From Pseudomonas asgharzadehiana (lineage in GTDB: Bacteria; Pseudomonadota; Gammaproteobacteria; Pseudomonadales; Pseudomonadaceae), in assembly GCF_019139815.1 (NCBI RefSeq), contig NZ_CP077079.1:744001-808000 (forward strand): DNA of 64,000 bases, read 5' to 3'. A model generated the notes under the pieces. That model did not search any database. It was not told where the DNA came from and worked only from the letters and a program-made list of their open reading frames with translations. Both the position numbers and the translations under genes were made by a program. Positions 8,320 through 16,709 of this stretch are shown here, piece by piece; positions within the stretch are counted from its first letter, which is position 1; each line of letters begins with the position of its first letter.

Positions 8320-9731
8320 GTGAGTCCGCGAGCCGTAAACAGGCGCTGCTCAAGCGCCATCGTCGTAATAAACGCATAAGCCTGTTGGTCGGCTTGCTGC
8401 TGTTGGTCTGCATCGGTGTGATGGTGGCCTGGTGGTTGCCGCTGCTGTTGGCGGTCGTGGGGTGGGTGGCCCATGAAGCCTGGTTTGCCGACCACCTGTT
8501 TTACTCGCCCAGCGACGACTATCAGTATCAGTTCGAGTCGCCGGATGAGCAGCCGCCAGTCAGCTTGGAAAATGGCCGGCTGGTGCTGGGCCAGGCGCTG
8601 GAGCTGTCGGGCGATGAGACGCTGGTCCTGGCGCTGCGCCTCAAGAGTGGTTGGTTGGGCCGCTTTATCGACCCCTGTATTGAATTGCCCGGGGGCGATC
8701 GTCAGGTCTTCGAGCGCGGCGTCGATGGGCTGCGCTACCTGAACCTCACCGGCCAGACGCAAGCCTTGATCGAGGGGCGGCTTGTGTTGCGCGGTCGCTT
8801 CTGTCGCGTGTTGGGCGCGCCGGTGCTGTCTGTATTCCGTCAGCCCGATGTGTGCCGGCAACGCATCATGGTCATTGCGCCCCATGCCGATGATGCCGAG
8901 CTTGCGGCTTTTGGCCTGTACAGCCAGGCCACGCAGCCGTGGATTGTGACGTTGACGGCCGGCGAGATCGAAGCCGGGCACTACCAGCAAATGGGCCTGA
9001 GCAAGCCTGACGCCGCACGGCTCAAAGGGCGTTTGCGAGCCTGGGACAGTATTGCCGTGCCGCGCTGGGCCGGGGTGGCACAGGAAAATTGCGTGCAGTT
9101 GGGGTATTTCTGCCTGCAACTGGCGGCGATGAAGGCTGAGCCTGACCGCGCAGTGGCTTCCCGAGAAGCCGATTTGAGTGATATCCGCCTATTTCGCCAG
9201 TTCAATCCGTTCCCGTTGCCTGCGGACGCCGATGGCTTACCGACCTGGAACAACCTGGTGGCGGACCTGCGGGCGCTGCTGCTGAAGGCGCGGCCTGAGG
9301 TCATCGTGCTGCCTCATCCGGTGCTCGATCCGCACCCCGATCATATCTGCGCCCAGCAAGCCGTGCTGGAGGCCTTGCAGGGGCTGGCATGGCAGCCGGA
9401 CACATTGCTCGGCTACGCCAACCACCTGCATGACAATGACCGCTGGCCGATGGGGGATTCAGGGGCCAGTGTCGCTTTGCCACCCTGCTTTGATCCAACG
9501 TACACTTTGCGACCTTATTGCCTGTCGTTATCCGCGCAGCGCCAGTGTGACAAGGCGATGTCGCTTGGCATGATGCATGACCTGCAACCAAGGATGCCGT
9601 TCAAGCGGCGGGTGCGGCGGCTGATTCAACGCGTATTGGCTGCACGGGCGGTCTCGCCCTGGGGCGAGAACGAATTTTTCCGCAAGGCCATTCGGCGCCA
9701 TGAACTTTTTTGGGTCATCAAGCACAAGTAA
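8316..9731 (+). CDS. dnpA: PIG-L family LPS de-N-acetylase DnpA
   Basis: A 471-residue inner-membrane protein with a basic N-terminus (KRHRRNKR), one or two membrane helices at about 21-50, and a PIG-L deacetylase domain. The zinc site is visible as PHADDAEL (189-196), a variant of the usual HPDDE, with a second cluster HPVLDPHPDH near residue 340. In P. aeruginosa DnpA (PA5002) is implicated in LPS core modification and in fluoroquinolone persistence. ATG 8316 overlaps the Mig-14-like stop (ATGA), which decides the start; an upstream GTG is less likely. Confidence 0.85.
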   Translation: MSESASRKQALLKRHRRNKRISLLVGLLLLVCIGVMVAWWLPLLLAVVGWVAHEAWFADHLFYSPSDDYQYQFESPDEQPPVSLENGRLVLGQALELSGDETLVLALRLKSGWLGRFIDPCIELPGGDRQVFERGVDGLRYLNLTGQTQALIEGRLVLRGRFCRVLGAPVLSVFRQPDVCRQRIMVIAPHADDAELAAFGLYSQATQPWIVTLTAGEIEAGHYQQMGLSKPDAARLKGRLRAWDSIAVPRWAGVAQENCVQLGYFCLQLAAMKAEPDRAVASREADLSDIRLFRQFNPFPLPADADGLPTWNNLVADLRALLLKARPEVIVLPHPVLDPHPDHICAQQAVLEALQGLAWQPDTLLGYANHLHDNDRWPMGDSGASVALPPCFDPTYTLRPYCLSLSAQRQCDKAMSLGMMHDLQPRMPFKRRVRRLIQRVLAARAVSPWGENEFFRKAIRRHELFWVIKHK

Positions 9732-9772
9732 CGTATGCCACGTACCTGGGGCGCAGAGCGCTCCATTAAAAA

Positions 9773-10675
9773 ATGACAGTGAGTCTCCTTGTGATCAAAC
9801 AGTGCCCTCGCATTCTGTTCCTCATCCCTTACTTTGGCCGTTGGCCGTTCTGGATGCCCTTTTTTCTCGAAAGCTGCCGGCATAACGCCGATATTGACTG
9901 GCTGCTGTTCAGCGATTGCCCGGTTCCAAATAACGTGCCTGACAACGTCAGGATTGAAAGCATTACGTTTGCCGATTATTGCGCGTTGGTTTCACGGCGG
10001 TTGAATATCAAGTTTGCGCCTCAGCAGGCCTACAAGTTGTGTGACATCAAGCCTGCGCTGGGGCATATCCATGCTGATCGCCTCACGGGTTATGACTTCT
10101 GGGCGTTTGGTGACCTGGATTTGATCTATGGCAACCTGCGCCGGTATTTCACCGCCGAGCGCCTGGCTGGTTTTGACCTGTTCTCGACACATGAGCGACG
10201 GGTCGCCGGCCATTTGTGCCTGATGCGTAACACCGCCAGAAAGCGCGAAGTGTTTATGCAGATGAAGGATTGGGAAGCGCGCTTCACTGATCAGGAGCAT
10301 CATGCGCTGGATGAAGGGGCCTTCAGTAGGATCTTTCTGTGGCGTAAGAACTTTCCGAAGCCGTTGTTCGAGCTGGTGGGTAAGTTCAACCCCTGGCGCC
10401 GTCGCAGTGATTTCACCGAGGCGTACAGTACGCCCGGTGGTGTGATCAAGTGGCATGACGGCACTGACCGCTTCCCGCACCAATGGTTTTGGAAGAAGGG
10501 TCGCTTGACCAATGACCGGGATGGCGACCGGGAATTTCCGTATTTTCATTTCGTCTGTTGGAAGCGTAATCAGTGGTCGTCGCTGCCGCCGCCAAGCGCC
10601 GAGCACGTCGAGGCGCTGGCCGCCGAGACGTCCTGGGTCGTTGATGCCGAAGGTTTCCATCGAGGAGAGTTATGA
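9773..10675 (+). CDS. DUF6625-like putative glycosyltransferase
   Basis: A 300-residue protein placed between dnpA and ssg. It starts with CPRILFLIPYFGRWP and carries an acidic motif FGDLDLIYGN around residue 120, like the metal-binding DxD of GT-A glycosyltransferases, followed by RRYF and later SRIFLWRKN. I associate it with DUF6625, which has no firm reaction. Its stop overlaps the ssg start by four bases, tying it to core assembly. GC content is visibly lower than that of the kinases upstream (roughly half GC in parts), which hints at a strain-variable gene. Ribosome-binding signal before ATG 9773 is weak. Confidence 0.65.
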   Translation: MTVSLLVIKQCPRILFLIPYFGRWPFWMPFFLESCRHNADIDWLLFSDCPVPNNVPDNVRIESITFADYCALVSRRLNIKFAPQQAYKLCDIKPALGHIHADRLTGYDFWAFGDLDLIYGNLRRYFTAERLAGFDLFSTHERRVAGHLCLMRNTARKREVFMQMKDWEARFTDQEHHALDEGAFSRIFLWRKNFPKPLFELVGKFNPWRRRSDFTEAYSTPGGVIKWHDGTDRFPHQWFWKKGRLTNDRDGDREFPYFHFVCWKRNQWSSLPPPSAEHVEALAAETSWVVDAEGFHRGEL

Positions 10676-11826
10676 GCCGGCGTTTCAAAGTCCTGCAATT
10701 GCAGCCGGACTACAATGTTAAATCCCATGATTTTGCCGACCTGGCCGAACAGATCGTCAAAGCGCTGCCCGCTGACCGCTACGAAGTCACCGCAGCGTTC
10801 CTGCGGGGCCGACCGGGGCCTGGCGAGCCGACAAGCCGCGCTGCGACCTCCGTCTACTTCGAGTTTCCCGATAAGGCTCTCAAGGGCATGAGATTGCGCG
10901 CCATGTGGCGGCTTTATCAGTTTTGTCGCAAGGAAAAGTTTGACGTGGTGGTGTGCAACCGCTTCAAGCCCGTCAACATGATGTTGCAGCTCAATCGGTG
11001 GCTGAAGATCCCGTTGTGCATCGGCATTTCCCATGGTTTTGGTGAGTATGACCGTCTCTACCGGCGCAAACAGGCGCAGCGCCTGATCGATGAACACTGG
11101 CGTTTCGTGGGTGTATCGCCGGCGGTCAAGCAGTACCTGCTGGATTGCCAGTGCGGGTTTACCGACCGCAACACCTACGCCATTACCAATGCGATCGATA
11201 TCGAGCAGGCCGAAGCCTTGCAGCATTCGCGTGAAGCCGCGCGCGAGTTGTTGGGCATTGACCCGGCGGTACGCTTGATCGGTGCCTTGGGGCGCCTGGT
11301 GCCCGTCAAGGGCCATACCTATTTGTTGCAGGCGTTCGCCGCCCTGAAAGACAAGTACCCGACCGCGCAACTCGCCATCATTGGCGCCGGGCGCGAGGCG
11401 TCCAGCCTGGCCGCGCAAATCCAGAGCCTTGGCCTGGATGGTCGCGTGCATTTGCTGGGGTTCAAGGAGAATGCGCTGCAATACGTGCGCGCCTTTGATA
11501 TCTGGGCAATGCCTTCGCTGGCGGAGGGCCTGGGGCTCGCGCTGCTGGAGGGCATGAGTGGGCGCCTGCCGGTGATCGCCTCGAGCGTACCGGCCATGCT
11601 TCCACTGATTGAAGGGGCGGGCGGCCTGGCGGTGGAGCCGGCCAACGTGCCTGAATTGACCCAGGCACTCGACACTTACCTGGCGCTGTCCGATGAAGCG
11701 CTCGCGCAGAAAGGCGAGCAGGCCTACCGGTACCTGCAGGCGCAACACGATATCGAGGTGTTCCGCCAGGAGTACCTGGCATTGATCGACTCAGGATTGG
11801 CTCAAGCACGCAGGAACGACATATGA
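10672..11826 (+). CDS. ssg: Cell-surface polysaccharide glycosyltransferase Ssg, GT4 family
   Basis: A 384-residue GT-B glycosyltransferase. The donor lobe shows LGRLVPVKGHTYLLQAF (207-223) and the EX7E motif EGLGLALLE with Glu285 and Glu293. The N-terminal lobe contains NRFKPVNMM and GISHGFGEYDR. It is a likely paralogue of WapH. Ssg in pseudomonads affects LPS and exopolysaccharide, and thereby motility and biofilm. It overlaps its upstream and downstream neighbours by four bases each, as in an operon. Confidence 0.84.
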   Translation: MSRRFKVLQLQPDYNVKSHDFADLAEQIVKALPADRYEVTAAFLRGRPGPGEPTSRAATSVYFEFPDKALKGMRLRAMWRLYQFCRKEKFDVVVCNRFKPVNMMLQLNRWLKIPLCIGISHGFGEYDRLYRRKQAQRLIDEHWRFVGVSPAVKQYLLDCQCGFTDRNTYAITNAIDIEQAEALQHSREAARELLGIDPAVRLIGALGRLVPVKGHTYLLQAFAALKDKYPTAQLAIIGAGREASSLAAQIQSLGLDGRVHLLGFKENALQYVRAFDIWAMPSLAEGLGLALLEGMSGRLPVIASSVPAMLPLIEGAGGLAVEPANVPELTQALDTYLALSDEALAQKGEQAYRYLQAQHDIEVFRQEYLALIDSGLAQARRNDI

Positions 11827-12707
11827 ATCAGAGTCAGGCCTTGGTCACAGTGATCATCGCGTCTTACAACCATGGGCCCTACATTGAGGACAGCATCCTC
11901 AGTGCCTTGAACCAGACGTATCCCAACATCGAACTATTGGTGATTGATGATGGCTCGACAGACGACAGCGTCGAACGCATCCGCCGCCTGCAGGAGCGCT
12001 ACACGTTCGATTTTCGCGTCCAGCAGAATCAGGGGCTGACCAATACGCTCAACGGTGCTATTGCGCGGGCCAAGGGGACGCTGATCGTGCCGTTCGGTTC
12101 GGACGACATCATGTTGCCCGAGCGTATCGCGATACAGGTTGCGTATATGGATGGCAAGCCTGAGGTGGGAATCTGCGCGGGCAACATCGAGCTGATCGAT
12201 TCCAATGGCGAGCTTTTCCCGGAAAAACGCCAGCGTCGTGATGTGCCGTTCCGGCGCCTGGACTTCGACGATATGTTCTTGGAGCGTAAACCTTACCCGC
12301 CGGCGCCCACGCTGATGATCCGGCGCGAGGCGCTGGAAAAGGTCGGTGGGTTTGACCCTGAGATTCGTCTGGAAGACTTGTTGATCGAGTTGAAAATTAC
12401 CCGTGCCGGGTACTTCATCGACGGTTTGAACGTGCTCATGGCCCGGTACCGTAAACACGCTACCAACTCGTACAAGAATCATCGATTCATGGTCGACAAC
12501 ATCCTGCGTTCCTACGCGTTGTTCAGTGATCATCCGCAGTACGACGAGGTGCGTTACAAGTTCCTCAGTTCCATGTTCCTCAAGACCTCCAACCGTAATC
12601 GGGCGTTGGCTCGTGAGCTGCTGGCACAGATTCCTTTCCGTGCCTGGAACAAGAAGACCTGGCGTGGCCTGGCCCGTCTGTATTTTTCGCCGCTGGAAAA
12701 AGACTGA
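11823..12707 (+). CDS. wapR: LPS core GT2 glycosyltransferase (WapR position)
   Basis: A 294-residue inverting GT-A glycosyltransferase. The nucleotide-binding region IIASYNHG (11-18) is followed by VIDDGSTDD (40-48) and by FGSDDIMLPERI, the metal-binding DxD equivalent. In P. aeruginosa the GT2 gene here, wapR, adds the rhamnose that serves as the attachment point for O antigen; the same role is inferred from position, next to the O-antigen ligase gene. It ends the plus-strand core operon and meets the ligase gene head-on over a hairpin. Confidence 0.8.
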   Translation: MNQSQALVTVIIASYNHGPYIEDSILSALNQTYPNIELLVIDDGSTDDSVERIRRLQERYTFDFRVQQNQGLTNTLNGAIARAKGTLIVPFGSDDIMLPERIAIQVAYMDGKPEVGICAGNIELIDSNGELFPEKRQRRDVPFRRLDFDDMFLERKPYPPAPTLMIRREALEKVGGFDPEIRLEDLLIELKITRAGYFIDGLNVLMARYRKHATNSYKNHRFMVDNILRSYALFSDHPQYDEVRYKFLSSMFLKTSNRNRALARELLAQIPFRAWNKKTWRGLARLYFSPLEKD

Positions 12708-12729
12708 ACCCGGCGCCGCTACGCCGGGT
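12708..12729. terminator. Hairpin between convergent wapR and ligase genes
   Basis: A perfect 8-bp inverted repeat ACCCGGCG/CGCCGGGT with a 6-base loop sits in the 27-base gap between two convergent genes. It could stop transcription from both sides, but a long U tract is missing on the plus strand. Confidence 0.55.
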
Positions 12730-12734
12730 CAACG

Positions 12735-14630
12735 TTAGCGTGTTGCCGCCGGCCCCGTAGCCTGCGGCGTGCGTAGCGTGAACGACTGGGCCTGCTCGCG
12801 GATGCTCAGCGTGGCTTGTGGGGATGCAACGCACGCGTAGCCCGTGGCCAGTTGTTCAAAGTGAGTTTCGAACAGCCAGCCGCGGTCCTGGGGATAGCGC
12901 TGCATATGCTTCAAGTTGCGCTGGCGCAAGGCGTTGCGCAGCGCCGACGGATAGATGCGCATGTCCGCCAGGTCGATCAAGCCGAACTCACCGTCATCCA
13001 TCAACAGTACGTTGCCCAGATGCAGGGAGCGGAAGTACACGCCGCGTTCGTGCAGTTGAGCGACGAACCGGCCAAAACGCTCTACCAGCGATTCCTGCAG
13101 GCTGGTGTCGAGGCCTTGCAGCACCTGGCGCAGTGTCTGACCGGGCAACGGTTGATAGCGAACCGCAGTGCTGCCATCGCGCAGGGTGTACAGGTTGAGC
13201 ACCGAAGGTGAGGCAATGCCGTGCTCGCGCAGCTGTTGGCTGTTGCGGGCGAAGCGTTCCGACAGCGGGTTGAACCTGCCGGAGGTGTACCAGCGGCGGG
13301 CACGGAACAGCTTCAGGAAGCTGCCGTCTTCCAGTCGCAGGACTTTCGGGCCCAGACCGTCGGCTTCAACGACGTGGGCGTTGGCACACAATTGTTCGCG
13401 AGCCTGTGGAGCAAGCGTTTGCACGGGCACGCGTAGCAGGCTGCGACGGCGTTGGGCGATGCTCAAGCCGGCAATCAGGGCCAGCGGTATCCATAACAGG
13501 AACCAGTGTTCCTTGGGGCGCGAAAGAATCCCGCCGCCTTCGGTCAGGCCGCCGCCAATCCCATAGGCCAACAGCGAAGAGGCCAGGATGAACAACGGTT
13601 GTGCGCGTTGCTGCAGACCTACGTACAGGCCACGGCCGAGCATGAAGACCCATGGGATAAAGCCGATGATGCCAACGTAATAGAGCACGCCCAGGCTGAA
13701 ACTGTGGGGTTCGCGAAGTTCATAGCCGTCGGAAGGTGTCAGAAAGAGTTCGGCGTTGTAGCTGTGCCCGATCCATGGGTGCTCGGCGATACGTTGCAGG
13801 GTCATGCCCCACAACTCGAAGCGCAATGAACTTCCGCGGTTGGTGATCAGCTCGGGGTAAAACAGCAAGATCGCGGCGCCCAGCAGTACCATGCCGACAA
13901 TCAGCAGGGCCGAGCGACGGTTGCGGGTGGTGAAGCTCATCCACAGTATCGCCAGCACCAGGGCCACCAGTGGCGTTCTTGAGCCCGTCGCCAGTACGGC
14001 GGCGGTCATGATCACCAGGGCAGGCAGGCTGAACAGGAACACCTGCAGGCGCTGGGTGGTCATGCAGATATATAGCCAATAGACGCAGAAGAACCCGAAT
14101 ACGTGGGAGCTCAGCAGCGGGTTGTCCAGCGCGCCCAGCCCACCCACCATGCGCAAGCCTTCAGCAAAGTGGGGAGCAAAGGCCACCAGGTTGCACGCAC
14201 TGACTACCAGGGCGATCACGGCGGCGCTGAAAAAAATCGGCGCCAGCAATTCGCTGCGATAGTGCAGCAGCAAGCCGCACCCGGCGAACAGCATGAACGT
14301 GTGCAATGGCGTTTTGAATAAGCCTGAGTCCAACTCGGGTTCCGGGCTCCAGAACAGGCTGATCAGGGCCCAGCCCGCAAACAGCAGGAACGCGATGATC
14401 AGTGGCTCGCGCACCAGCTGTTTGAGTTCGCTGGGGCGCAGGCAAAGCAGCACAAGTGCAGGGGCACTGAACAGGAGGTAATAGAGCCGGTGCAGGCCAT
14501 TGCGATTGGCCAGAAAGAACAATGAACTCAGTAACAACAGCAGTCCGACCGGCAAAACCCATAGGACCAGAAAATCGAAAACACGGTTGGAACCGTAGAG
14601 AAAACGCTTGGACTGCATAAATGAAGCCAT
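12735..14630 (-). CDS. waaL: O-antigen ligase fused to a kinase-like domain
   Basis: A 631-residue two-part protein. Residues 1-395 hold about ten to twelve membrane helices and the Wzy_C/WaaL-type periplasmic region, with TGSRTP (215-220) and HPWIGHSYN (284-292). This part should ligate O antigen to lipid A-core in the periplasm. Residues 410-600 form a cytoplasmic RIO/InaA-like kinase fold: K440 in FLKLFR, the loop YFRSLHLGN (532-540) and Asp553 in LIDLAD. The loop has Ser535 where a catalytic Asp is expected. P. aeruginosa has separate waaL and PA4998 genes here, so this looks like their fusion. Start could also be Met5. Confidence 0.85.
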   Translation of the reverse strand: MASFMQSKRFLYGSNRVFDFLVLWVLPVGLLLLLSSLFFLANRNGLHRLYYLLFSAPALVLLCLRPSELKQLVREPLIIAFLLFAGWALISLFWSPEPELDSGLFKTPLHTFMLFAGCGLLLHYRSELLAPIFFSAAVIALVVSACNLVAFAPHFAEGLRMVGGLGALDNPLLSSHVFGFFCVYWLYICMTTQRLQVFLFSLPALVIMTAAVLATGSRTPLVALVLAILWMSFTTRNRRSALLIVGMVLLGAAILLFYPELITNRGSSLRFELWGMTLQRIAEHPWIGHSYNAELFLTPSDGYELREPHSFSLGVLYYVGIIGFIPWVFMLGRGLYVGLQQRAQPLFILASSLLAYGIGGGLTEGGGILSRPKEHWFLLWIPLALIAGLSIAQRRRSLLRVPVQTLAPQAREQLCANAHVVEADGLGPKVLRLEDGSFLKLFRARRWYTSGRFNPLSERFARNSQQLREHGIASPSVLNLYTLRDGSTAVRYQPLPGQTLRQVLQGLDTSLQESLVERFGRFVAQLHERGVYFRSLHLGNVLLMDDGEFGLIDLADMRIYPSALRNALRQRNLKHMQRYPQDRGWLFETHFEQLATGYACVASPQATLSIREQAQSFTLRTPQATGPAATR

Positions 14631-14669
14631 TCCAGAAAGAGAAAGCCGACCATCTTAAGGTGGTGGCTA

Positions 14670-14675
14670 TATAAT
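14670..14675 (+). promoter_or_regulatory. Candidate -10 element for msbA
   Basis: TATAAT lies in the divergent gap between the ligase gene and msbA, about 100 bases before the chosen msbA start. The matching -35 region (CGACCA, 17 bases upstream) is weak. Confidence 0.4.
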
Positions 14676-14776
14676 GTCGCCGGTCGCATCCAACCAGGCT
14701 GTGGGGTCAAGCCGGGTGCAAGTACAACAGAGAAGCTGTGCTAAAGTCAGCATCCTTTTCAAAAACGCCGCGTGAT

Positions 14777-16582
14777 ATGACCGACTCCAGTCCGAGCGCA
14801 AGCCCTTCGAGCTTGAAAATATACTTCCGCCTGCTCAGTTACGTTAAGCCCTATGCCGGCTTGTTCGCGCTGAGTATCGTTGGATTTCTGATTTTCGCGT
14901 CGACCCAGCCTATGCTGGGTTACATCCTCAAATATTTCGTGGATGGCCTTTCCAATCCGCAAGCCGTGCTGTTCCCGAACGTGCCGTACCTGCGGGACCT
15001 TCAGTTGCTGCAGGCGGTACCGCTGCTGATCATTCTGATCGCGGCCTGGCAGGGCCTGGGTTCGTTCCTGGGCAACTACCTGCTGGCCAAGGTTTCCCTG
15101 GGCCTGGTCCACGACCTGCGTGTGCAGTTGTTCAATAATTTGTTGACCTTGCCCAACCGCTACTTTGACAACCACAACTCCGGGCACCTGATTTCGCGTA
15201 TCACCTTCAACGTGACTATGGTCACGGGGGCGGCCACTGATGCGATCAAGGTGGTGATCCGTGAAGGCATGACGGTGATCTTCCTGTTTGCCTCGTTGCT
15301 CTACATGAACTGGCGATTGACGCTGGTGATGATCGCCATCCTGCCGTTGATCGCGGTCATGGTCAGCACCGCCAGCAAAAAATTCCGCAAGCAGAGCAAG
15401 AAGATCCAGGCGGCGATGGGTGATGTCACGCACGTTGCGTCGGAAACCATTCAGGGCTACCGCGTGGTGCGCAGTTTTGGCGGTGAGGTCTATGAGGAGA
15501 AGCGCTTCCTCAAGGCCAGCCAAAGCAATACCGACAAGCAACTGCGCATGACCCGCACCGGCGCCATCTACACGCCGGCGCTGCAACTGGTGATCTACAC
15601 CGCAATGGCCGTGTTGATGTTCCTGGTGCTTTACCTGCGTGGCGATGCCTCCGCCGGTGACATGGTGGCCTACATCACGCTGGCCGGCTTGTTGCCCAAG
15701 CCGATTCGCCAATTGTCGGAAGTCAGCTCGACTATCCAGAAGGGCGTGGCAGGGGCCGAGAGCATTTTTGAGCAGTTGGACGAGGAGATGGAGGTCGATC
15801 GCGGCACCATCGAGCGCGATAAAGTCAGCGGCCGCCTGGAAGTGCGTCACCTGAACTTCACCTATCCTGGCACCGAACGCCATGTGCTCAAGGACATCAG
15901 CTTTACCGCCGAGCCCGGACAGATGATCGCCCTGGTCGGACGTTCCGGCAGCGGCAAGTCGACCCTGGCCAGCCTCATCCCGCGTTTCTACCATCATGAA
16001 AGCGGCGAGATCCTGCTCGATGGCGTCGAGATCGAGGACTACAAGCTGCTCAACCTGCGCAAGCACATTGCCCAGGTGACCCAGCATGTGACCCTGTTCA
16101 GCGACACCGTGACCAACAACATCGCCTATGGCGATTTGGCGGGCGCACCGCGCGAGGACGTTGAAGCGGCGGCGGCGGATGCCAATGCCAAGGACTTCAT
16201 CGACCAGTTGCCCAAAGGCTTCGACACGCAGGTGGGCGAAAACGGCGTGCTCCTGTCCGGCGGCCAGCGCCAGCGTCTGGCGATCGCCCGGGCCTTGCTC
16301 AAGAATGCGCCGCTGCTGATTCTCGATGAGGCCACCTCGGCGCTGGACACCGAGTCCGAGCGGCACATCCAGGTGGCGCTGGACAAGGTCATGCAGGGCC
16401 GCACCACGCTGGTGATTGCGCATCGCTTGTCCACCATCGAGAAAGCCGACCTGATCCTGGTGATGGACGATGGGCGGATTGTCGAGCGTGGCACCCATCG
16501 CGAGCTGCTGGCACAAAATGGCTATTACGCTCGCCTGCACGCCATGGGCCTGGATGCGCCAGTGTCGGCGGATATCACCTGA
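14777..16582 (+). CDS. msbA: Lipid A-core flippase, ABC exporter MsbA
   Basis: A 601-residue ABC half-transporter that flips lipid A-core across the inner membrane as a homodimer. The N-terminal membrane domain has six helices (about 25-315). The nucleotide-binding domain has Walker A GRSGSGKST (about 388-396), signature LSGGQRQR (493-500), Walker B ILDEATSALD (about 514-523) and the H-loop IAHRLST. The ATG at 14777 gives MTDSSPS; an upstream GTG at 14738 would add 13 residues and cannot be excluded. It is followed by hldE after a hairpin, so the two may be separate units. Confidence 0.95.
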   Translation: MTDSSPSASPSSLKIYFRLLSYVKPYAGLFALSIVGFLIFASTQPMLGYILKYFVDGLSNPQAVLFPNVPYLRDLQLLQAVPLLIILIAAWQGLGSFLGNYLLAKVSLGLVHDLRVQLFNNLLTLPNRYFDNHNSGHLISRITFNVTMVTGAATDAIKVVIREGMTVIFLFASLLYMNWRLTLVMIAILPLIAVMVSTASKKFRKQSKKIQAAMGDVTHVASETIQGYRVVRSFGGEVYEEKRFLKASQSNTDKQLRMTRTGAIYTPALQLVIYTAMAVLMFLVLYLRGDASAGDMVAYITLAGLLPKPIRQLSEVSSTIQKGVAGAESIFEQLDEEMEVDRGTIERDKVSGRLEVRHLNFTYPGTERHVLKDISFTAEPGQMIALVGRSGSGKSTLASLIPRFYHHESGEILLDGVEIEDYKLLNLRKHIAQVTQHVTLFSDTVTNNIAYGDLAGAPREDVEAAAADANAKDFIDQLPKGFDTQVGENGVLLSGGQRQRLAIARALLKNAPLLILDEATSALDTESERHIQVALDKVMQGRTTLVIAHRLSTIEKADLILVMDDGRIVERGTHRELLAQNGYYARLHAMGLDAPVSADIT

Positions 16583-16587
16583 ACCTG

Positions 16588-16614
16588 AGGTGAGGCGGGC
16601 AATCCGCCTCACCT
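16588..16614 (+). terminator. Hairpin after msbA
   Basis: A perfect 11-bp inverted repeat (AGGTGAGGCGG with its complement) and a 5-base GCAAT loop lie just after the msbA stop. No U tract follows, so it may be a weak terminator or a REP-like mRNA-stabilising hairpin. Confidence 0.5.
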
Positions 16615-16667
16615 GTGGCTCCTGCAACATCTTCTTCACACCCCCCACAAGCCTTCTGTAACCCTGT

Positions 16668-16676
16668 GCTAATATC
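16668..16676 (+). promoter_or_regulatory. Extended -10 promoter element for hldE
   Basis: TGC-TAATAT fits an extended -10 element and lies 33 bases before the hldE ATG. No strong -35 is visible, as is common for extended -10 promoters. It implies that hldE and the following epimerase are transcribed separately from msbA. Confidence 0.5.
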
Positions 16677-16709
16677 GCGCCCCTGTTCATTTTGTATGTG
16701 GGTTGCTCC

